The translations under genes were made by a program, and so were the position numbers. Under the pieces are notes generated by a model. That model was not told the DNA's origin and did no database searches. It saw only the letters and a program-made list of their open reading frames with translations. A stretch of 64,000 bases of DNA from Rodentibacter myodis (lineage in GTDB: Bacteria > Pseudomonadota > Gammaproteobacteria > Enterobacterales > Pasteurellaceae), in the NCBI RefSeq assembly GCF_001999305.1, contig NZ_MLHQ01000015.1:24001-88000 (forward strand). The letters are read 5' to 3'. Position 1 is the first letter of the stretch; each line of letters opens with the position of its first letter. This document shows positions 17,862 to 28,082 of the stretch, in pieces.

Positions 17862-19542
17862 TGCTATCCGTCCCTTGTTGCGCTTGTTCTTCAAGCGGTT
17901 TTACATCATTTAAGCCTAATACACTGCCATACATCCAAGCGGTAAATTCCGCTTCCCGAATGGCTTCTCCCCAAGCGATAGGTTCAATACCACGCCAACG
18001 TTCTTCCATAAAAGCGGAAAGTTGAAGGGTGGATTGGCGGGGTGTTGCCACCTCAAAACGATTCATTAAGCCGGCGGCACGACAAGCACAAAGTTCCGCT
18101 TGGCAAGTTCCCATTCCCACACGGGTACGACGGCGTAGATCCACCAGATTATTCACATCCAATTCATCCACCGCATAACGCACCTCTCCCGCAGTCACCG
18201 CTTCACATTCGCACACCATAGAGCGATCCAAACGGCTTTTTTCAAGCAAACGTGTGGCGCGTGAACCGTGGCGATAGACGGCAGAATAACGAATGGTGCT
18301 GGGTAATGAAATGACTTTTTGGTTGGTTTCTTGACGACTTTCGTTTGAACCCGGTAAAGGTTGTTCGGCTGTAATACAACGGGCGGTTTTATTGAGTTTT
18401 TTACAAACGAGAGCGGTCGCCCATTCTGCCATTAAGCGATAAGTCATCAATTTACCGCCGGTGATAGTAATAAATCCGTCCAAGCCATCACGTTCCTTGT
18501 GGTCAAGCAATACGATACCACGGCTTACATTACGACCGGAGGGATCATCATCGGTCGCTACCAACGGACGAACGCCAGCATAGGCACGCAATACCCGTGT
18601 ATGGCGCAAACTTGGGGCGAGTTTTTCGCCTTCACGGAAAAGAATATCCACTTCTTCCGGCGTGATTTCCATATTGTCGATTTGATCGTAAGGGATTCGG
18701 CTGGAGGTTGTTCCGATGACACTAATGGTATCCCCCGGCACAAGAATATCGGCGTCCGCCGGTTTACGGCAGCGGTTAATCACCATTTTATTAATGCGAT
18801 GCCCCATAACAAGTAACGCACCTTTTGCCGGAAACATCTTGATATTGAGATCCGCATATTCGGCAATGCCTTGCCCCCAAATGCCTGCCGCATTCACAAC
18901 AACCGGCGCGAAAAATTGGCGTTCTGCCTTATTTTTGTGATCGTACACCTTCACGCCAATCACCTTGCCGCCTTCACGAATTAAATTTTTCACCTCGCAA
19001 TAGGTAAACATTTTCGCGCCGTTTTCAGTGGCATCAAGCATATTGGAAGCGGTGAGACGGAATGGATCGATTGAACCGTCCGGCACCACGACGGCACCAA
19101 CAAGCGTTGGATTGACGGACGGCTCCATCACTTTGGCTAAATCAGGATCAATGGCAACCGCTTCAATGCCGGATTGGGTACAGCTTTCAATAAAAGTTTT
19201 TTGATAGTCCATCGAATCTTCAGGCAACGTAATAAACAAACCTTCCGTTTCATCAATACAGTGGCGGGCAATCTTTCGTAAAATACGGTTTTCGCTGATA
19301 CATTCTCGGGCGGATTCTTGATCATTCACGGCATAACGTGCGCCACTATGTAATAAGCCGTGGTTGCGTCCTGTTGCACCGGTTGCGATGTCACGGCGTT
19401 CCAATAAGATACAATTTATCCCACGCAAAGCACAATCTCGTGCAATCCCCGCACCGGTTGCGCCACCGCCAATAATGATCACATCCGTTGATAAAGGGGA
19501 AAGATCCCCCGCATTCCGATATAAATGAGGCGACAATCCCAT
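17851..19542 (-). CDS. glpA: Anaerobic glycerol-3-phosphate dehydrogenase subunit A
   Basis: GlpA is the catalytic FAD subunit that oxidises glycerol 3-phosphate to dihydroxyacetone phosphate under anaerobic conditions. The 563-residue protein has the FAD motif [17 protein letters not shown] (about 27-43), the DAO-family core, and a C-terminal BFD-like cysteine cluster ([10 protein letters not shown] ... [11 protein letters not shown]). I chose the start at 19542, preceded by GGGGGAA, rather than an ATG seven codons upstream; this matches remembered H. influenzae GlpA beginning MGLSP. It heads the glpABC operon. Confidence 0.95.
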   Translation of the reverse strand: MGLSPHLYRNAGDLSPLSTDVIIIGGGATGAGIARDCALRGINCILLERRDIATGATGRNHGLLHSGARYAVNDQESARECISENRILRKIARHCIDETEGLFITLPEDSMDYQKTFIESCTQSGIEAVAIDPDLAKVMEPSVNPTLVGAVVVPDGSIDPFRLTASNMLDATENGAKMFTYCEVKNLIREGGKVIGVKVYDHKNKAERQFFAPVVVNAAGIWGQGIAEYADLNIKMFPAKGALLVMGHRINKMVINRCRKPADADILVPGDTISVIGTTSSRIPYDQIDNMEITPEEVDILFREGEKLAPSLRHTRVLRAYAGVRPLVATDDDPSGRNVSRGIVLLDHKERDGLDGFITITGGKLMTYRLMAEWATALVCKKLNKTARCITAEQPLPGSNESRQETNQKVISLPSTIRYSAVYRHGSRATRLLEKSRLDRSMVCECEAVTAGEVRYAVDELDVNNLVDLRRRTRVGMGTCQAELCACRAAGLMNRFEVATPRQSTLQLSAFMEERWRGIEPIAWGEAIREAEFTAWMYGSVLGLNDVKPLEEQAQQGTDSNEF

Positions 19543-19641
19543 CTTTTCCCCCAATCCTGCCAATAAGAAATGTAGAATATGGTCGATTGTAGAGAATAAC
19601 GCTTAAATTAACAACATTTTGAGCGAAAAAGAAAATGATTT

Positions 19642-19657
19642 TGTGATGTTTATCACA
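19642..19657. promoter_or_regulatory. CRP site, consensus, glpA-glpT region (site 1)
   Basis: TGTGATGTTTATCACA is an exact TGTGA-N6-TCACA match to the CRP consensus. It lies 100 bases upstream of glpA and 165 upstream of glpT. Confidence 0.8.
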
Positions 19658-19693
19658 TAATTTTCAAACTCACTCATAGGCGTATAAAAATTT

Positions 19694-19709
19694 TGTGAAT
19701 TAGGTCACA
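19694..19709. promoter_or_regulatory. CRP site, consensus, glpA-glpT region (site 2)
   Basis: TGTGAATTAGGTCACA is a second exact TGTGA-N6-TCACA match, 52 bases (five helical turns) from the first, so both sites face the same side of the DNA. Consistent with cAMP-CRP activation of glpABC and glpT. Confidence 0.8.
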
Positions 19710-19821
19710 TTTTTGAATACTCCTGCTTTCTTATTTTTTATTTTCTTTTATTATCCGCCAGGCTTCTTTCGGTCTGAGGGATCAAAGGAGAAACCATAAA
19801 TAGAAATGTTGGAGAAAAATT

Positions 19822-21264
19822 ATGTTTGGACCATTCAAACCCGCACCACATATTGCGGAACTTCCGGCGGAAAAAATTGATTCCACCTACAAACGCTTGC
19901 GTTGGCAAGTTTTCGCAGGCATCTTTTTCGGTTATGCCGCTTATTATTTTGTGCGGGCAAATTTTGATTTGGCACAAAAAGGTTTAATTGAAGCCGGTAT
20001 GTATAACAAGGCGGAGCTAGGGATTGTCGGTACTGCGGCAGGCTTAGCCTACGGCTTATCAAAATTCTTTATGGCAATGTTATCCGATCGTTCTAACCCG
20101 AAAGTCTTTTTGCCGTTCGGTTTATTGTTGTCCGGTTTGTGTATGACAATGATGGGGTTATTCCCTTGGGCAACATCCGGCATTGTAATAATGTGGATTA
20201 TGATTTTCTTGAACGGTTGGTTTCAAGGAATGGGATGGCCGCCTTGTGGTCGAAGTATGGTTCACTGGTGGTCTAAATCCGAACGTGGAACGATAGTTTC
20301 TATTTGGAATACCGCACACAATCTTGGCGGTATGGTGCCGGGCGCAATGGTACTTTTAGCCGGTGCAATTTACTTCAGCACTTACGGTGTGGAAGCCACG
20401 GCAAAAGACGTATGGCAACAAGCCTTATATTATCCGGGTATTGCCGCGATGATTATCGCCATTCCGATTTACCTTGTGATGAAAGACACACCACAATCTT
20501 GCGGTTTACCACCGGTTGAAAAATGGCGTAACGATTATCCCGATGACTATAACGAAAAAACTTATGAGCACGAGCTTTCTACCAAAGAAATCTTTATGAC
20601 TTATGTGTTAAAAAACAAATTGTTATGGTATATCGCCATTGCGAATGTGTTTGTTTATTTAATCCGTTATGGTGTGCTGAAATGGTCGCCGGTGTATTTG
20701 GGAGAAGTAAAACACTTCAATATTAAAGGCACGGCTTGGGCATACACCATTTATGAATTGGCGGCAATTCCCGGCACACTATTGTGCGGTTGGGTTTCCG
20801 ATAAAGTGTTCAAAGGGAAACGTGGTTTAACCGGTTTCATCTTTATGATTTTAACCACTATCGCCGTGGTTGCATTATGGAAAAATCCGGCGACACCTGA
20901 AGCGGAAATTGCAAGTTATGCCGCGTGGTATCAAAACCCTTATCAATTAACAGACTTTATTTTAATGACCACCATCGGTTTCTTGATTTATGGCCCGGTA
21001 ATGCTGATTGGCTTACACGCCTTAGAGCTTGCGCCGAAAAAAGCGGCAGGTACGGCAGCAGGTTTCACCGGTTTATTTGGTTATTTGGGCGGTACGGTTT
21101 CAGCCTCGGCAGTAGTTGGTTGGGCGGCTGAATATTATGGCTGGGATGGCGGTTTCTACGTGATGATCGCAGGCGGTATCTTGGCGGTGTTACTGCTTCT
21201 CAATGTAATGATTGAAGAAGGTAAACACAAAGCAAAATTAGGTGATACTTACGGCACTAAATAG
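19822..21264 (+). CDS. glpT: Glycerol-3-phosphate/phosphate antiporter
   Basis: GlpT imports glycerol 3-phosphate in exchange for phosphate through the inner membrane. The 480-residue protein has twelve hydrophobic segments in two bundles and the organophosphate:Pi antiporter N-terminus ([15 protein letters not shown] ... [23 protein letters not shown]), including the conserved Arg after YYFV that contacts substrate phosphate, and [26 protein letters not shown] precedes the start. It is divergent from glpABC, as in E. coli and H. influenzae. Confidence 0.97.
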   Translation: MFGPFKPAPHIAELPAEKIDSTYKRLRWQVFAGIFFGYAAYYFVRANFDLAQKGLIEAGMYNKAELGIVGTAAGLAYGLSKFFMAMLSDRSNPKVFLPFGLLLSGLCMTMMGLFPWATSGIVIMWIMIFLNGWFQGMGWPPCGRSMVHWWSKSERGTIVSIWNTAHNLGGMVPGAMVLLAGAIYFSTYGVEATAKDVWQQALYYPGIAAMIIAIPIYLVMKDTPQSCGLPPVEKWRNDYPDDYNEKTYEHELSTKEIFMTYVLKNKLLWYIAIANVFVYLIRYGVLKWSPVYLGEVKHFNIKGTAWAYTIYELAAIPGTLLCGWVSDKVFKGKRGLTGFIFMILTTIAVVALWKNPATPEAEIASYAAWYQNPYQLTDFILMTTIGFLIYGPVMLIGLHALELAPKKAAGTAAGFTGLFGYLGGTVSASAVVGWAAEYYGWDGGFYVMIAGGILAVLLLLNVMIEEGKHKAKLGDTYGTK

Positions 21265-21271
21265 TTAATCT

Positions 21272-21308
21272 AAAAGGCGATAAGCGTATAGCTTGCTCGC
21301 CTTTTTTG
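21272..21308 (+). terminator. Rho-independent terminator after glpT
   Basis: AAAAGGCGA (21272-21280) pairs with TCGCCTTTT (21297-21305); an inner AAGC/GCTT extends the stem, and a T run follows. Confidence 0.85.
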
Positions 21309-21396
21309 TTACTTAAATTTAATCAAGCGCGATAGAGATTTATCCGCTTTGCAAATTACCCCCCAAAATTAACCGCACTTTTAAGGAGAAATCACA

Positions 21397-22488
21397 ATGA
21401 AACTTAAAGCATTCGCCCTTTCCATATTGACTGCCGGCGTCTTGGTCGGTTGTAGTAGCCAACCCTTAACAATGGCAGAAAAGATGACATCAGAGAAAAT
21501 TATTATTGCCCATCGTGGTGCGAGCGGCTATTTGCCGGAACACACGCTGGAAGCCAAAGCCCTTGCCTTTGCACAGCAGGCTGATTATTTAGAACAAGAT
21601 CTCGCGATGACAAAAGACGGTCATTTAGTGGTGATTCACGATCATTTCCTTGATGGTTTAACCGATGTGGCGAAAAAATTCCCGAATCGTCATCGTAAAG
21701 ACGGGCGTTACTATGTGATTGATTTCACGTTGGCGGAAATTCAACGTTTAAATATGACGGAAAACTTTGAAACCAAAAATGGTAAACAAACAGCCGTCTA
21801 TCCGAACCGTTTTCCACTTTGGAAATCCCATTTCAAAATTCACACCTTTGAAGATGAAATTGAATTTATCCAAGGGCTAGAAAAATCTACGGGTAAAAAA
21901 GTTGGGATTTACCCTGAAATTAAAGCCCCTTGGTTCCATCATCAAAATGGCAAAGATATTGCCACCGAAACCCTTAAAGTGCTGAAAAAATATGGTTATG
22001 ACAAAAAAACGGACAGGGTTTATTTACAAACTTTCGACTTTAATGAACTTAAACGGATTAAAACCGAACTTCTACCTCAAATGGGAATGGATTTAAAATT
22101 GGTTCAACTTGTTGCTTACACCGATTGGCACGAAACGGAGGAAAAAAATACCAACGGCAAATGGGTAAACTACGATTATGATTGGATGTTCAAACCGGGA
22201 GCAATGGCGGAAGTGGTGAAATATGCCGATGGTGTTGGCCCGGGCTGGTATATGTTGATTGATCAGGAAAAATCCAAACCGGGAAAAATTGAATATACCC
22301 CTCTCGTAAAAGAGCTGGCACAGTATAAGGTGGAATTACACCCGTACACCGTCCGTAAAGATGCCCTGCCTGAATTTTTCACCGATGTAAATCAAATGTA
22401 TGACGCCTTATTGAATCAATCCGGTGCAACCGGTGTATTCACCGATTTCCCTGATACCGGCGTGGCATTTTTGAAAAGTAAAAAATAA
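21397..22488 (+). CDS. glpQ: Glycerophosphodiester phosphodiesterase lipoprotein (protein D homologue)
   Basis: GlpQ splits glycerophosphodiesters such as glycerophosphocholine into glycerol 3-phosphate plus alcohol. The 363-residue product has a lipobox LVGC (Cys19), so it is lipid-anchored as in H. influenzae protein D (hpd), unlike the soluble E. coli GlpQ. The catalytic GDPD segments are IAHRGASGYLPEHT (His and Arg/Glu) and EQDLAMTKDGHLVVIHD; YPEIKAP is a further metal-binding segment. AAGGAG precedes ATG 21397, with an uptake signal just upstream. It feeds GlpT with substrate. Confidence 0.96.
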   Translation: MKLKAFALSILTAGVLVGCSSQPLTMAEKMTSEKIIIAHRGASGYLPEHTLEAKALAFAQQADYLEQDLAMTKDGHLVVIHDHFLDGLTDVAKKFPNRHRKDGRYYVIDFTLAEIQRLNMTENFETKNGKQTAVYPNRFPLWKSHFKIHTFEDEIEFIQGLEKSTGKKVGIYPEIKAPWFHHQNGKDIATETLKVLKKYGYDKKTDRVYLQTFDFNELKRIKTELLPQMGMDLKLVQLVAYTDWHETEEKNTNGKWVNYDYDWMFKPGAMAEVVKYADGVGPGWYMLIDQEKSKPGKIEYTPLVKELAQYKVELHPYTVRKDALPEFFTDVNQMYDALLNQSGATGVFTDFPDTGVAFLKSKK

Positions 22489-22511
22489 TTCTCCTACATA
22501 AACATAAACGC

Positions 22512-22545
22512 AAAGAACCCAATTCAAAAATTGGGTTCTTTTTTT
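22512..22545 (+). terminator. Rho-independent terminator after glpQ
   Basis: AAAGAACCCAATT (22512-22524) pairs perfectly with AATTGGGTTCTTT (22529-22541) round a 4-base loop, followed by more T's. Confidence 0.9.
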
Positions 22546-22590
22546 ACGCTTAAAAGTGCGGTCAGTTTTGTTGCTGTTTTTTGCAAAATG

Positions 22591-23406
22591 TTAATCAATT
22601 AATCCTGATTTGCGTAAAAAATTCGCAATGCCCTGTTCCTCAATGTGATCGGTAATAAAATCAGCCTTCGCCTTTAATTTATCGTGGGCATTTCCCATTG
22701 CTACCCCCACGCCTACGGCTTCCATCATTTCCAGATCATTTAAGCCGTCACCAAATGCCATAACATTTTCCATTGTGAAGCCTAAATAATTTATCGCTGC
22801 TTGAATACCACGCGCTTTTGAGCCTTGTGCGTCAAATAAATCCACCGAGTCTTCATCCCAACGAACAACTTTGAGATTATCTAAAATCCCCGATTGTGCC
22901 ACCTGTTCATCTTTATCTTCCCGATAAAAAGGAAGGATCTGGAAAACTTCGTGACGTAAATAGTAATTTTTATCGATATGATAATTGGTGGTGATAGGAT
23001 CAAGTGCCGAATGAACTTCGGGCGTTTTTGCCGAAACATAAATATCATCTTGTGAAACAAAGGCATAGGCAATATTTTGGCGATCAAAATAAGCGGTAAT
23101 GTTGGCAATTTTTTCTGTGGGGATCGGGTGTTTTTCAATGACTTTTTGTCCAAAACAAACAAATTGCCCGTTCATTGTAACCAATAATTCAATGCCCACT
23201 TCTTCCATCAATCGCTTCACTTTTAACGGAATACTGCAAGGTGAACGACCGGTCGCAATCGCAGGAATAATGCCATTGGTTTTGAGGGCTTTTAGTGCCG
23301 GTAACACCGTTTCCGGTAAATAATCTTTGTGCTTGACGATTAGGGTTTCATCAATGTCAAAAAAGACGACTTTAATTTGATTGCGTAAATTGGGAATGGG
23401 AAACAT
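22591..23406 (-). CDS. Cof-type HAD-IIB phosphatase
   Basis: A 271-residue cytosolic sugar-phosphatase-like protein. Motif I is VVFFDIDETLIVK, motif II ATGRSPCS, and motif III/IV MAFGDGLNDLEMMEAVGVGVAMGNAHD; the C2B cap between them is typical of Cof/YidA proteins. Substrate is unknown. I chose the start at 23406, preceded by TAAGG, over an in-frame ATG 10 codons upstream. It lies inside the glp region, flanked by two hairpins with the same AAAGAACCC stem, and has no obvious link to glycerol metabolism beyond location. Confidence 0.88.
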   Translation of the reverse strand: MFPIPNLRNQIKVVFFDIDETLIVKHKDYLPETVLPALKALKTNGIIPAIATGRSPCSIPLKVKRLMEEVGIELLVTMNGQFVCFGQKVIEKHPIPTEKIANITAYFDRQNIAYAFVSQDDIYVSAKTPEVHSALDPITTNYHIDKNYYLRHEVFQILPFYREDKDEQVAQSGILDNLKVVRWDEDSVDLFDAQGSKARGIQAAINYLGFTMENVMAFGDGLNDLEMMEAVGVGVAMGNAHDKLKAKADFITDHIEEQGIANFLRKSGLID

Positions 23407-23497
23407 TAGAAGTACCTTATTAATTTTTAATCTCAAAGAATTAAAGATACGCTTAAAAACAAAAATTTTAAAGTGAAGAAATTGTTTTTTCTCAAAA

Positions 23498-23535
23498 GAA
23501 AGAACCCATTTCGATAAAGCACGGGTTCTTTTTAT
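23498..23535 (-). terminator. Terminator after glpF
   Basis: On the - strand AAAGAACCC (23531-23523) pairs with GGGTTCTTT (23506-23498), followed by CTTTTGAG. The stem repeats that of the glpQ terminator 960 bases away. Confidence 0.7.
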
Positions 23536-23575
23536 TGAAAAGTGCGGTTGATTTGAGCGTTGTTTTTTGTTGAGC

Positions 23576-24319
23576 TTACATCACTGCCGCATAAACCGCT
23601 GCAGCCAACAATGCCCCTACCAGTGGCCCGATAACAGGTACCCAGCTATACCCCCAATCTGCTTTGGTTTTTAACTTGCGACTGAGGAAAATCCCTAAGG
23701 TTAAACGAGGGCCTAAATCCCGTGCGGGATTAATGGCATAACCCGTTGTTCCGCCTAAACTTAAACCGATTGCCCACACAAGAATCGCCACAGGCAATGC
23801 GCCGATAGAGCCTAAACCAATCGGTGTTGTTTCAGCCGCTCCCGGGAAAATGATACTTGCGCCGGTAAGATAGAAAATCACGAAAATCAGTACAAATGTG
23901 CCAATAATTTCGCTGATGAGGTTACTTGGATAGTTGCGAATAGCCGGTTCGGTACAAAAACAGGCGCGTTTTGCCCCTTCGTTTTCGGTGGCGAGGAAAT
24001 GATCACGATACATTAAGTAAACAAAGAATGCGCCCGTCATTCCCCCCAACATTTGAGCAATGACATACCCAGGCACCAACGCCCAATCAAATGCACCTTT
24101 TGCCGCAAGCCCTAAGGTGACGGCAGGATTTAAGTGCGCACCGCTATAAGGCCCGGTTACCGCTACGGCAACATAGACGGCAAATGCCCAAGCCGTTGTA
24201 ATCACAATCCAACCGGCACTTTGTCCCTTTGTTTTATCCAGACAAACATTGGCAACCACACCATTTCCCAAAAGGATCATCAGCGCGGTACCGAAAAATT
24301 CTGCAAAATAAGCATTCAT
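23576..24319 (-). CDS. glpF: Glycerol facilitator (aquaglyceroporin)
   Basis: GlpF lets glycerol diffuse across the inner membrane. The 247-residue protein has six membrane spans and both half-helix NPA motifs: HLNPAVTLG and INPARDLGPR, the latter with the Arg of the selectivity filter. The extra Asp after NPAR is typical of glycerol-conducting members. GGAGA precedes the start. It is divergent from glpK here, whereas in E. coli glpF and glpK are co-directional. Confidence 0.95.
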   Translation of the reverse strand: MNAYFAEFFGTALMILLGNGVVANVCLDKTKGQSAGWIVITTAWAFAVYVAVAVTGPYSGAHLNPAVTLGLAAKGAFDWALVPGYVIAQMLGGMTGAFFVYLMYRDHFLATENEGAKRACFCTEPAIRNYPSNLISEIIGTFVLIFVIFYLTGASIIFPGAAETTPIGLGSIGALPVAILVWAIGLSLGGTTGYAINPARDLGPRLTLGIFLSRKLKTKADWGYSWVPVIGPLVGALLAAAVYAAVM

Positions 24320-24483
24320 AAGAGAATCTCCATAGGATGATAGAAAACGGTTTCATCGAAAGAATCCACCAAAAGGCAATTATGTTCGTTATTCGATCAA
24401 AGAGAGAAAACTCAATGTGAGTGCGTTCATTATTATCTAAAAACCTTACAGTTCAAGTGGGAATAATCACTAAATTTCAGAAA

Positions 24484-24499
24484 TGAGAAATAGATCACA
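24484..24499. promoter_or_regulatory. CRP-like site, glpF-glpK region (site 1)
   Basis: TGAGAAATAGATCACA matches TGTGA-N6-TCACA at nine of ten bases. Confidence 0.5.
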
Positions 24500-24525
24500 T
24501 AATTTATCGAAAAGGAAAAAATTTT

Positions 24526-24541
24526 TGTGATCAATATCATA
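24526..24541. promoter_or_regulatory. CRP-like site, glpF-glpK region (site 2)
   Basis: TGTGATCAATATCATA matches TGTGA-N6-TCACA at nine of ten bases. It is 42 bases (four turns) from site 1. Confidence 0.55.
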
Positions 24542-24660
24542 AAATCAAAAAGTGGGTATTTTCATTGTCTATAAATTCCATTAGTTTACGCGCGCAATTT
24601 GTTCGTTTTTGACTCAAAATATTCGTTTACCACTAAAACGTACCTTTAAGGAGTTTTTCT

Positions 24661-26172
<1,512 letters not shown>

Positions 26173-26194
26173 AAAAATAATATTTAAATATAGT

Positions 26195-26226
26195 AAAAGC
26201 GCGGTCAAATTTGACCGCACTTTTTT
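26195..26226. terminator. Uptake-signal hairpin between glpK and asnA
   Basis: AAAAGCGCGGTCAAA (26195-26209) pairs with TTTGACCGCACTTTT (26210-26224) with one mismatch and T's on both outer sides. It lies between convergent genes, so it may act in both directions. Confidence 0.75.
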
Positions 26227-26237
26227 GTTTGAAAAGA

Positions 26238-27230
26238 TTAAAGGATATGCTGATATTGCTCTAACATTTCTTTTGGCCACACGCTTGATTGGACTTCACC
26301 AATGTGTTTTTTGCGTAACAGGAACATAGCTAAACGGGATTGACCGATACCGCCACCAATGGTGAGTGGGAGTTTGCCGTTGAGTAACTCTTGGTGCCAG
26401 TCCATTTTTAAGCGATCTTCATCACCGGTTAAGCCAACTTGTAGGCGCAGAGCGGATTCGTCCACACGGATACCCATTGAGGAAAGCTCAAAAGCTGTGC
26501 CGAGTTCTTCATTCCACACTAAAATATCGCCGTTTAAGCCTTTGTAGCCGTTTTCGGATTCTGTCGTCCAGTCATCATAATCCGGCGCACGACCATCGTG
26601 AGGTTTACCGTCAGAAAGTTTACCGCCGATACCAATTAAAAATACCGCACCGTATTCTTTACAAATCGCATTTTCACGCTCTTTGCTGCTTAAATCAGGA
26701 TAACGTTTTACCAAATCTTCACTATGAATGAAGGTAATTTGTTTTGGTAAAATGGAAGGAATATCGAAACGGGCTTCTACCGCAAGTTCTGTTAGACGAA
26801 TCGCACGGTAAATGGAATTCACGGTTTCTTTTAAATAAGCAAAATTACGGCGACCGGCAGGGATAACTTTCTCCCAGTCCCATTGATCTACATAAACAGA
26901 GTGGGTTGGATCGAGTGAATCTTCATCCGGACGTAATGCTTTCATATGAACGAATAGGCCTTCGCCCTCTTTAAAATGGAAACGGGCAAGGGTATGGCGT
27001 TTCCATTTTGCTAAAGAGTGAACCACTTCAAATACCGCATTAGGAATTTGTTTCACGTTGACTTGCACCGCTTTTTCAATGCCGGATAAGTTATCCTGCA
27101 TCCCATTACCCACTTGGCTAAGGATTGGGCCTTGCACTTCAATGATGCCCAGTTGCTCAATTAAGTTTTGGGTGAAAGTGTTTTTAACAAAGCTAATTTC
27201 TTGCTGTTGTAAGATAAATGTTTTTTTCAT
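26238..27230 (-). CDS. asnA: Aspartate-ammonia ligase (asparagine synthetase A)
   Basis: AsnA makes asparagine from aspartate and ammonia with ATP. The 330-residue length is typical. It resembles a class II aminoacyl-tRNA synthetase core; visible segments include [47 protein letters not shown] and the final [24 protein letters not shown] precedes the start. It is transcribed divergently from asnC, its expected activator. Confidence 0.97.
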   Translation of the reverse strand: MKKTFILQQQEISFVKNTFTQNLIEQLGIIEVQGPILSQVGNGMQDNLSGIEKAVQVNVKQIPNAVFEVVHSLAKWKRHTLARFHFKEGEGLFVHMKALRPDEDSLDPTHSVYVDQWDWEKVIPAGRRNFAYLKETVNSIYRAIRLTELAVEARFDIPSILPKQITFIHSEDLVKRYPDLSSKERENAICKEYGAVFLIGIGGKLSDGKPHDGRAPDYDDWTTESENGYKGLNGDILVWNEELGTAFELSSMGIRVDESALRLQVGLTGDEDRLKMDWHQELLNGKLPLTIGGGIGQSRLAMFLLRKKHIGEVQSSVWPKEMLEQYQHIL

Positions 27231-27385
27231 ATTTCCTGCCTGTTTTTAATGATAGGTTGGTTTGGTTGCGTATTATTTAATAAAGTTCGGTTATATTTCA
27301 AGTATTTTGTTTACATTTGGATTATGTTTGAATATTATTCAATCCAATTAGGATTTATTAGATGATTTCTAAAGGAGAAGATTTT

Positions 27386-27838
27386 ATGCCCAATATTGAT
27401 AACTTAGACCAACAAATTCTTCGTGTTCTCACGAAAGACGCCCGTACGCCCTATGCGGAAATGGCAAAAAATTTTGGCGTAAGCCCCGGAACGATTCACG
27501 TTCGAGTGGAAAAAATGCGCCAGTCAGGCATTATTGAAGGCACAAAAGTGATCATTGATGAACGCAAACTGGGTTATGATGTGTGCTGTTTCATTGGCAT
27601 TATTTTAAAAAGTGCAAAAGATTATGAAAAAGTGATTAAGAAGTTGGAAACCTTTGCTGAGGTGGTAGAAGCCTATTACACTACCGGAAATTATTCGATT
27701 TTTATTAAAGTAATGACACACACCATTGCAGAGTTGCATTCCGTACTGGCAACCAAAATTCAGTTAATTGATGAAATTCAGTCCACCGAAACGTTAATTT
27801 CAATGCAAAACCCGATTCTGCGGGATATTAAGCCTTAG
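27386..27838 (+). CDS. asnC: AsnC transcriptional regulator, Lrp family
   Basis: AsnC controls asnA in response to asparagine. The 150-residue protein has an N-terminal helix-turn-helix (NLDQQILRVLTKDARTPYAEMAK, then FGVSPGTIHVRVEKM) and a C-terminal RAM/AsnC ligand-binding fold (VVEAYYTTGNYSIFIKVM). I chose ATG 27386 because AAAGGAG (27371-27377) lies just upstream. The divergent asnA promoter must sit in the 155-base gap between the two genes, the probable AsnC target. Confidence 0.95.
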   Translation: MPNIDNLDQQILRVLTKDARTPYAEMAKNFGVSPGTIHVRVEKMRQSGIIEGTKVIIDERKLGYDVCCFIGIILKSAKDYEKVIKKLETFAEVVEAYYTTGNYSIFIKVMTHTIAELHSVLATKIQLIDEIQSTETLISMQNPILRDIKP

Positions 27839-27847
27839 ACGCGTGAT

Positions 27848-27887
27848 ATGGGGTTTTACGAAAATTGTTGCTTGTAGTAAAACCCAT
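27848..27887 (+). terminator. Possible terminator after asnC
   Basis: GGGTTTTAC (27851-27859) pairs with GTAAAACCC (27877-27885) around a 17-base loop; no strong T run follows, so it is weak. Confidence 0.35.
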
Positions 27888-27971
27888 TCAACTTCACAAA
27901 GTGCGGTCAATTTTTTAGACGTTTTTTTAGTTCGTTATTCTTAACTATTGCACAATAGCTACTGAATAAAA

Positions 27972-28057
27972 GTAGGGAGGCGACGTTCGCGTCCGTATCA
28001 AAAAATCAAGCGATTCCAATAAGTTTAATATTAAGAACATCAATGTGATGTCCCTAC
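27972..28057. repeat. REPIN-like pair of inverted GTAG hairpins
   Basis: Two short hairpins stand in inverted orientation, each with GTAGGGA at its outer foot. The left one (27972-27994) has a GACG-TTCG-CGTC core; the right one (28057-28035 on the - strand) reads GTAGGGACATCACATTGATG, with an ATCA/TGAT stem. The sequences of the stems differ but pairing is kept. A GTAG foot next to a hairpin is the hallmark of REP elements mobilised by RAYT proteins, and inverted pairs are called REPINs. Confidence 0.6.
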
Positions 28058-28082
28058 ATATCTACATTCTTCTGATTTTTTA

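Larger units (their letters stand above)
24320..24660. promoter_or_regulatory. Divergent glpF-glpK promoter region
   Basis: This 341-base AT-rich gap holds two CRP-like sites (24484-24499 and 24526-24541), and three direct copies of a motif close to a GlpR half-site, WATKYTCGWW: TATGTTCGTT (24381-24390, exact), TTTGTTCGTT (24598-24607) and AATATTCGTT (24618-24627), each of the last two one base off. No further gene is visible in it. Confidence 0.5.

Noticed and set aside
24381-24400. A full palindromic GlpR operator
   Set aside because: Only the left half-site is exact; the right half has at least two mismatches, so only half-site-like repeats are claimed.
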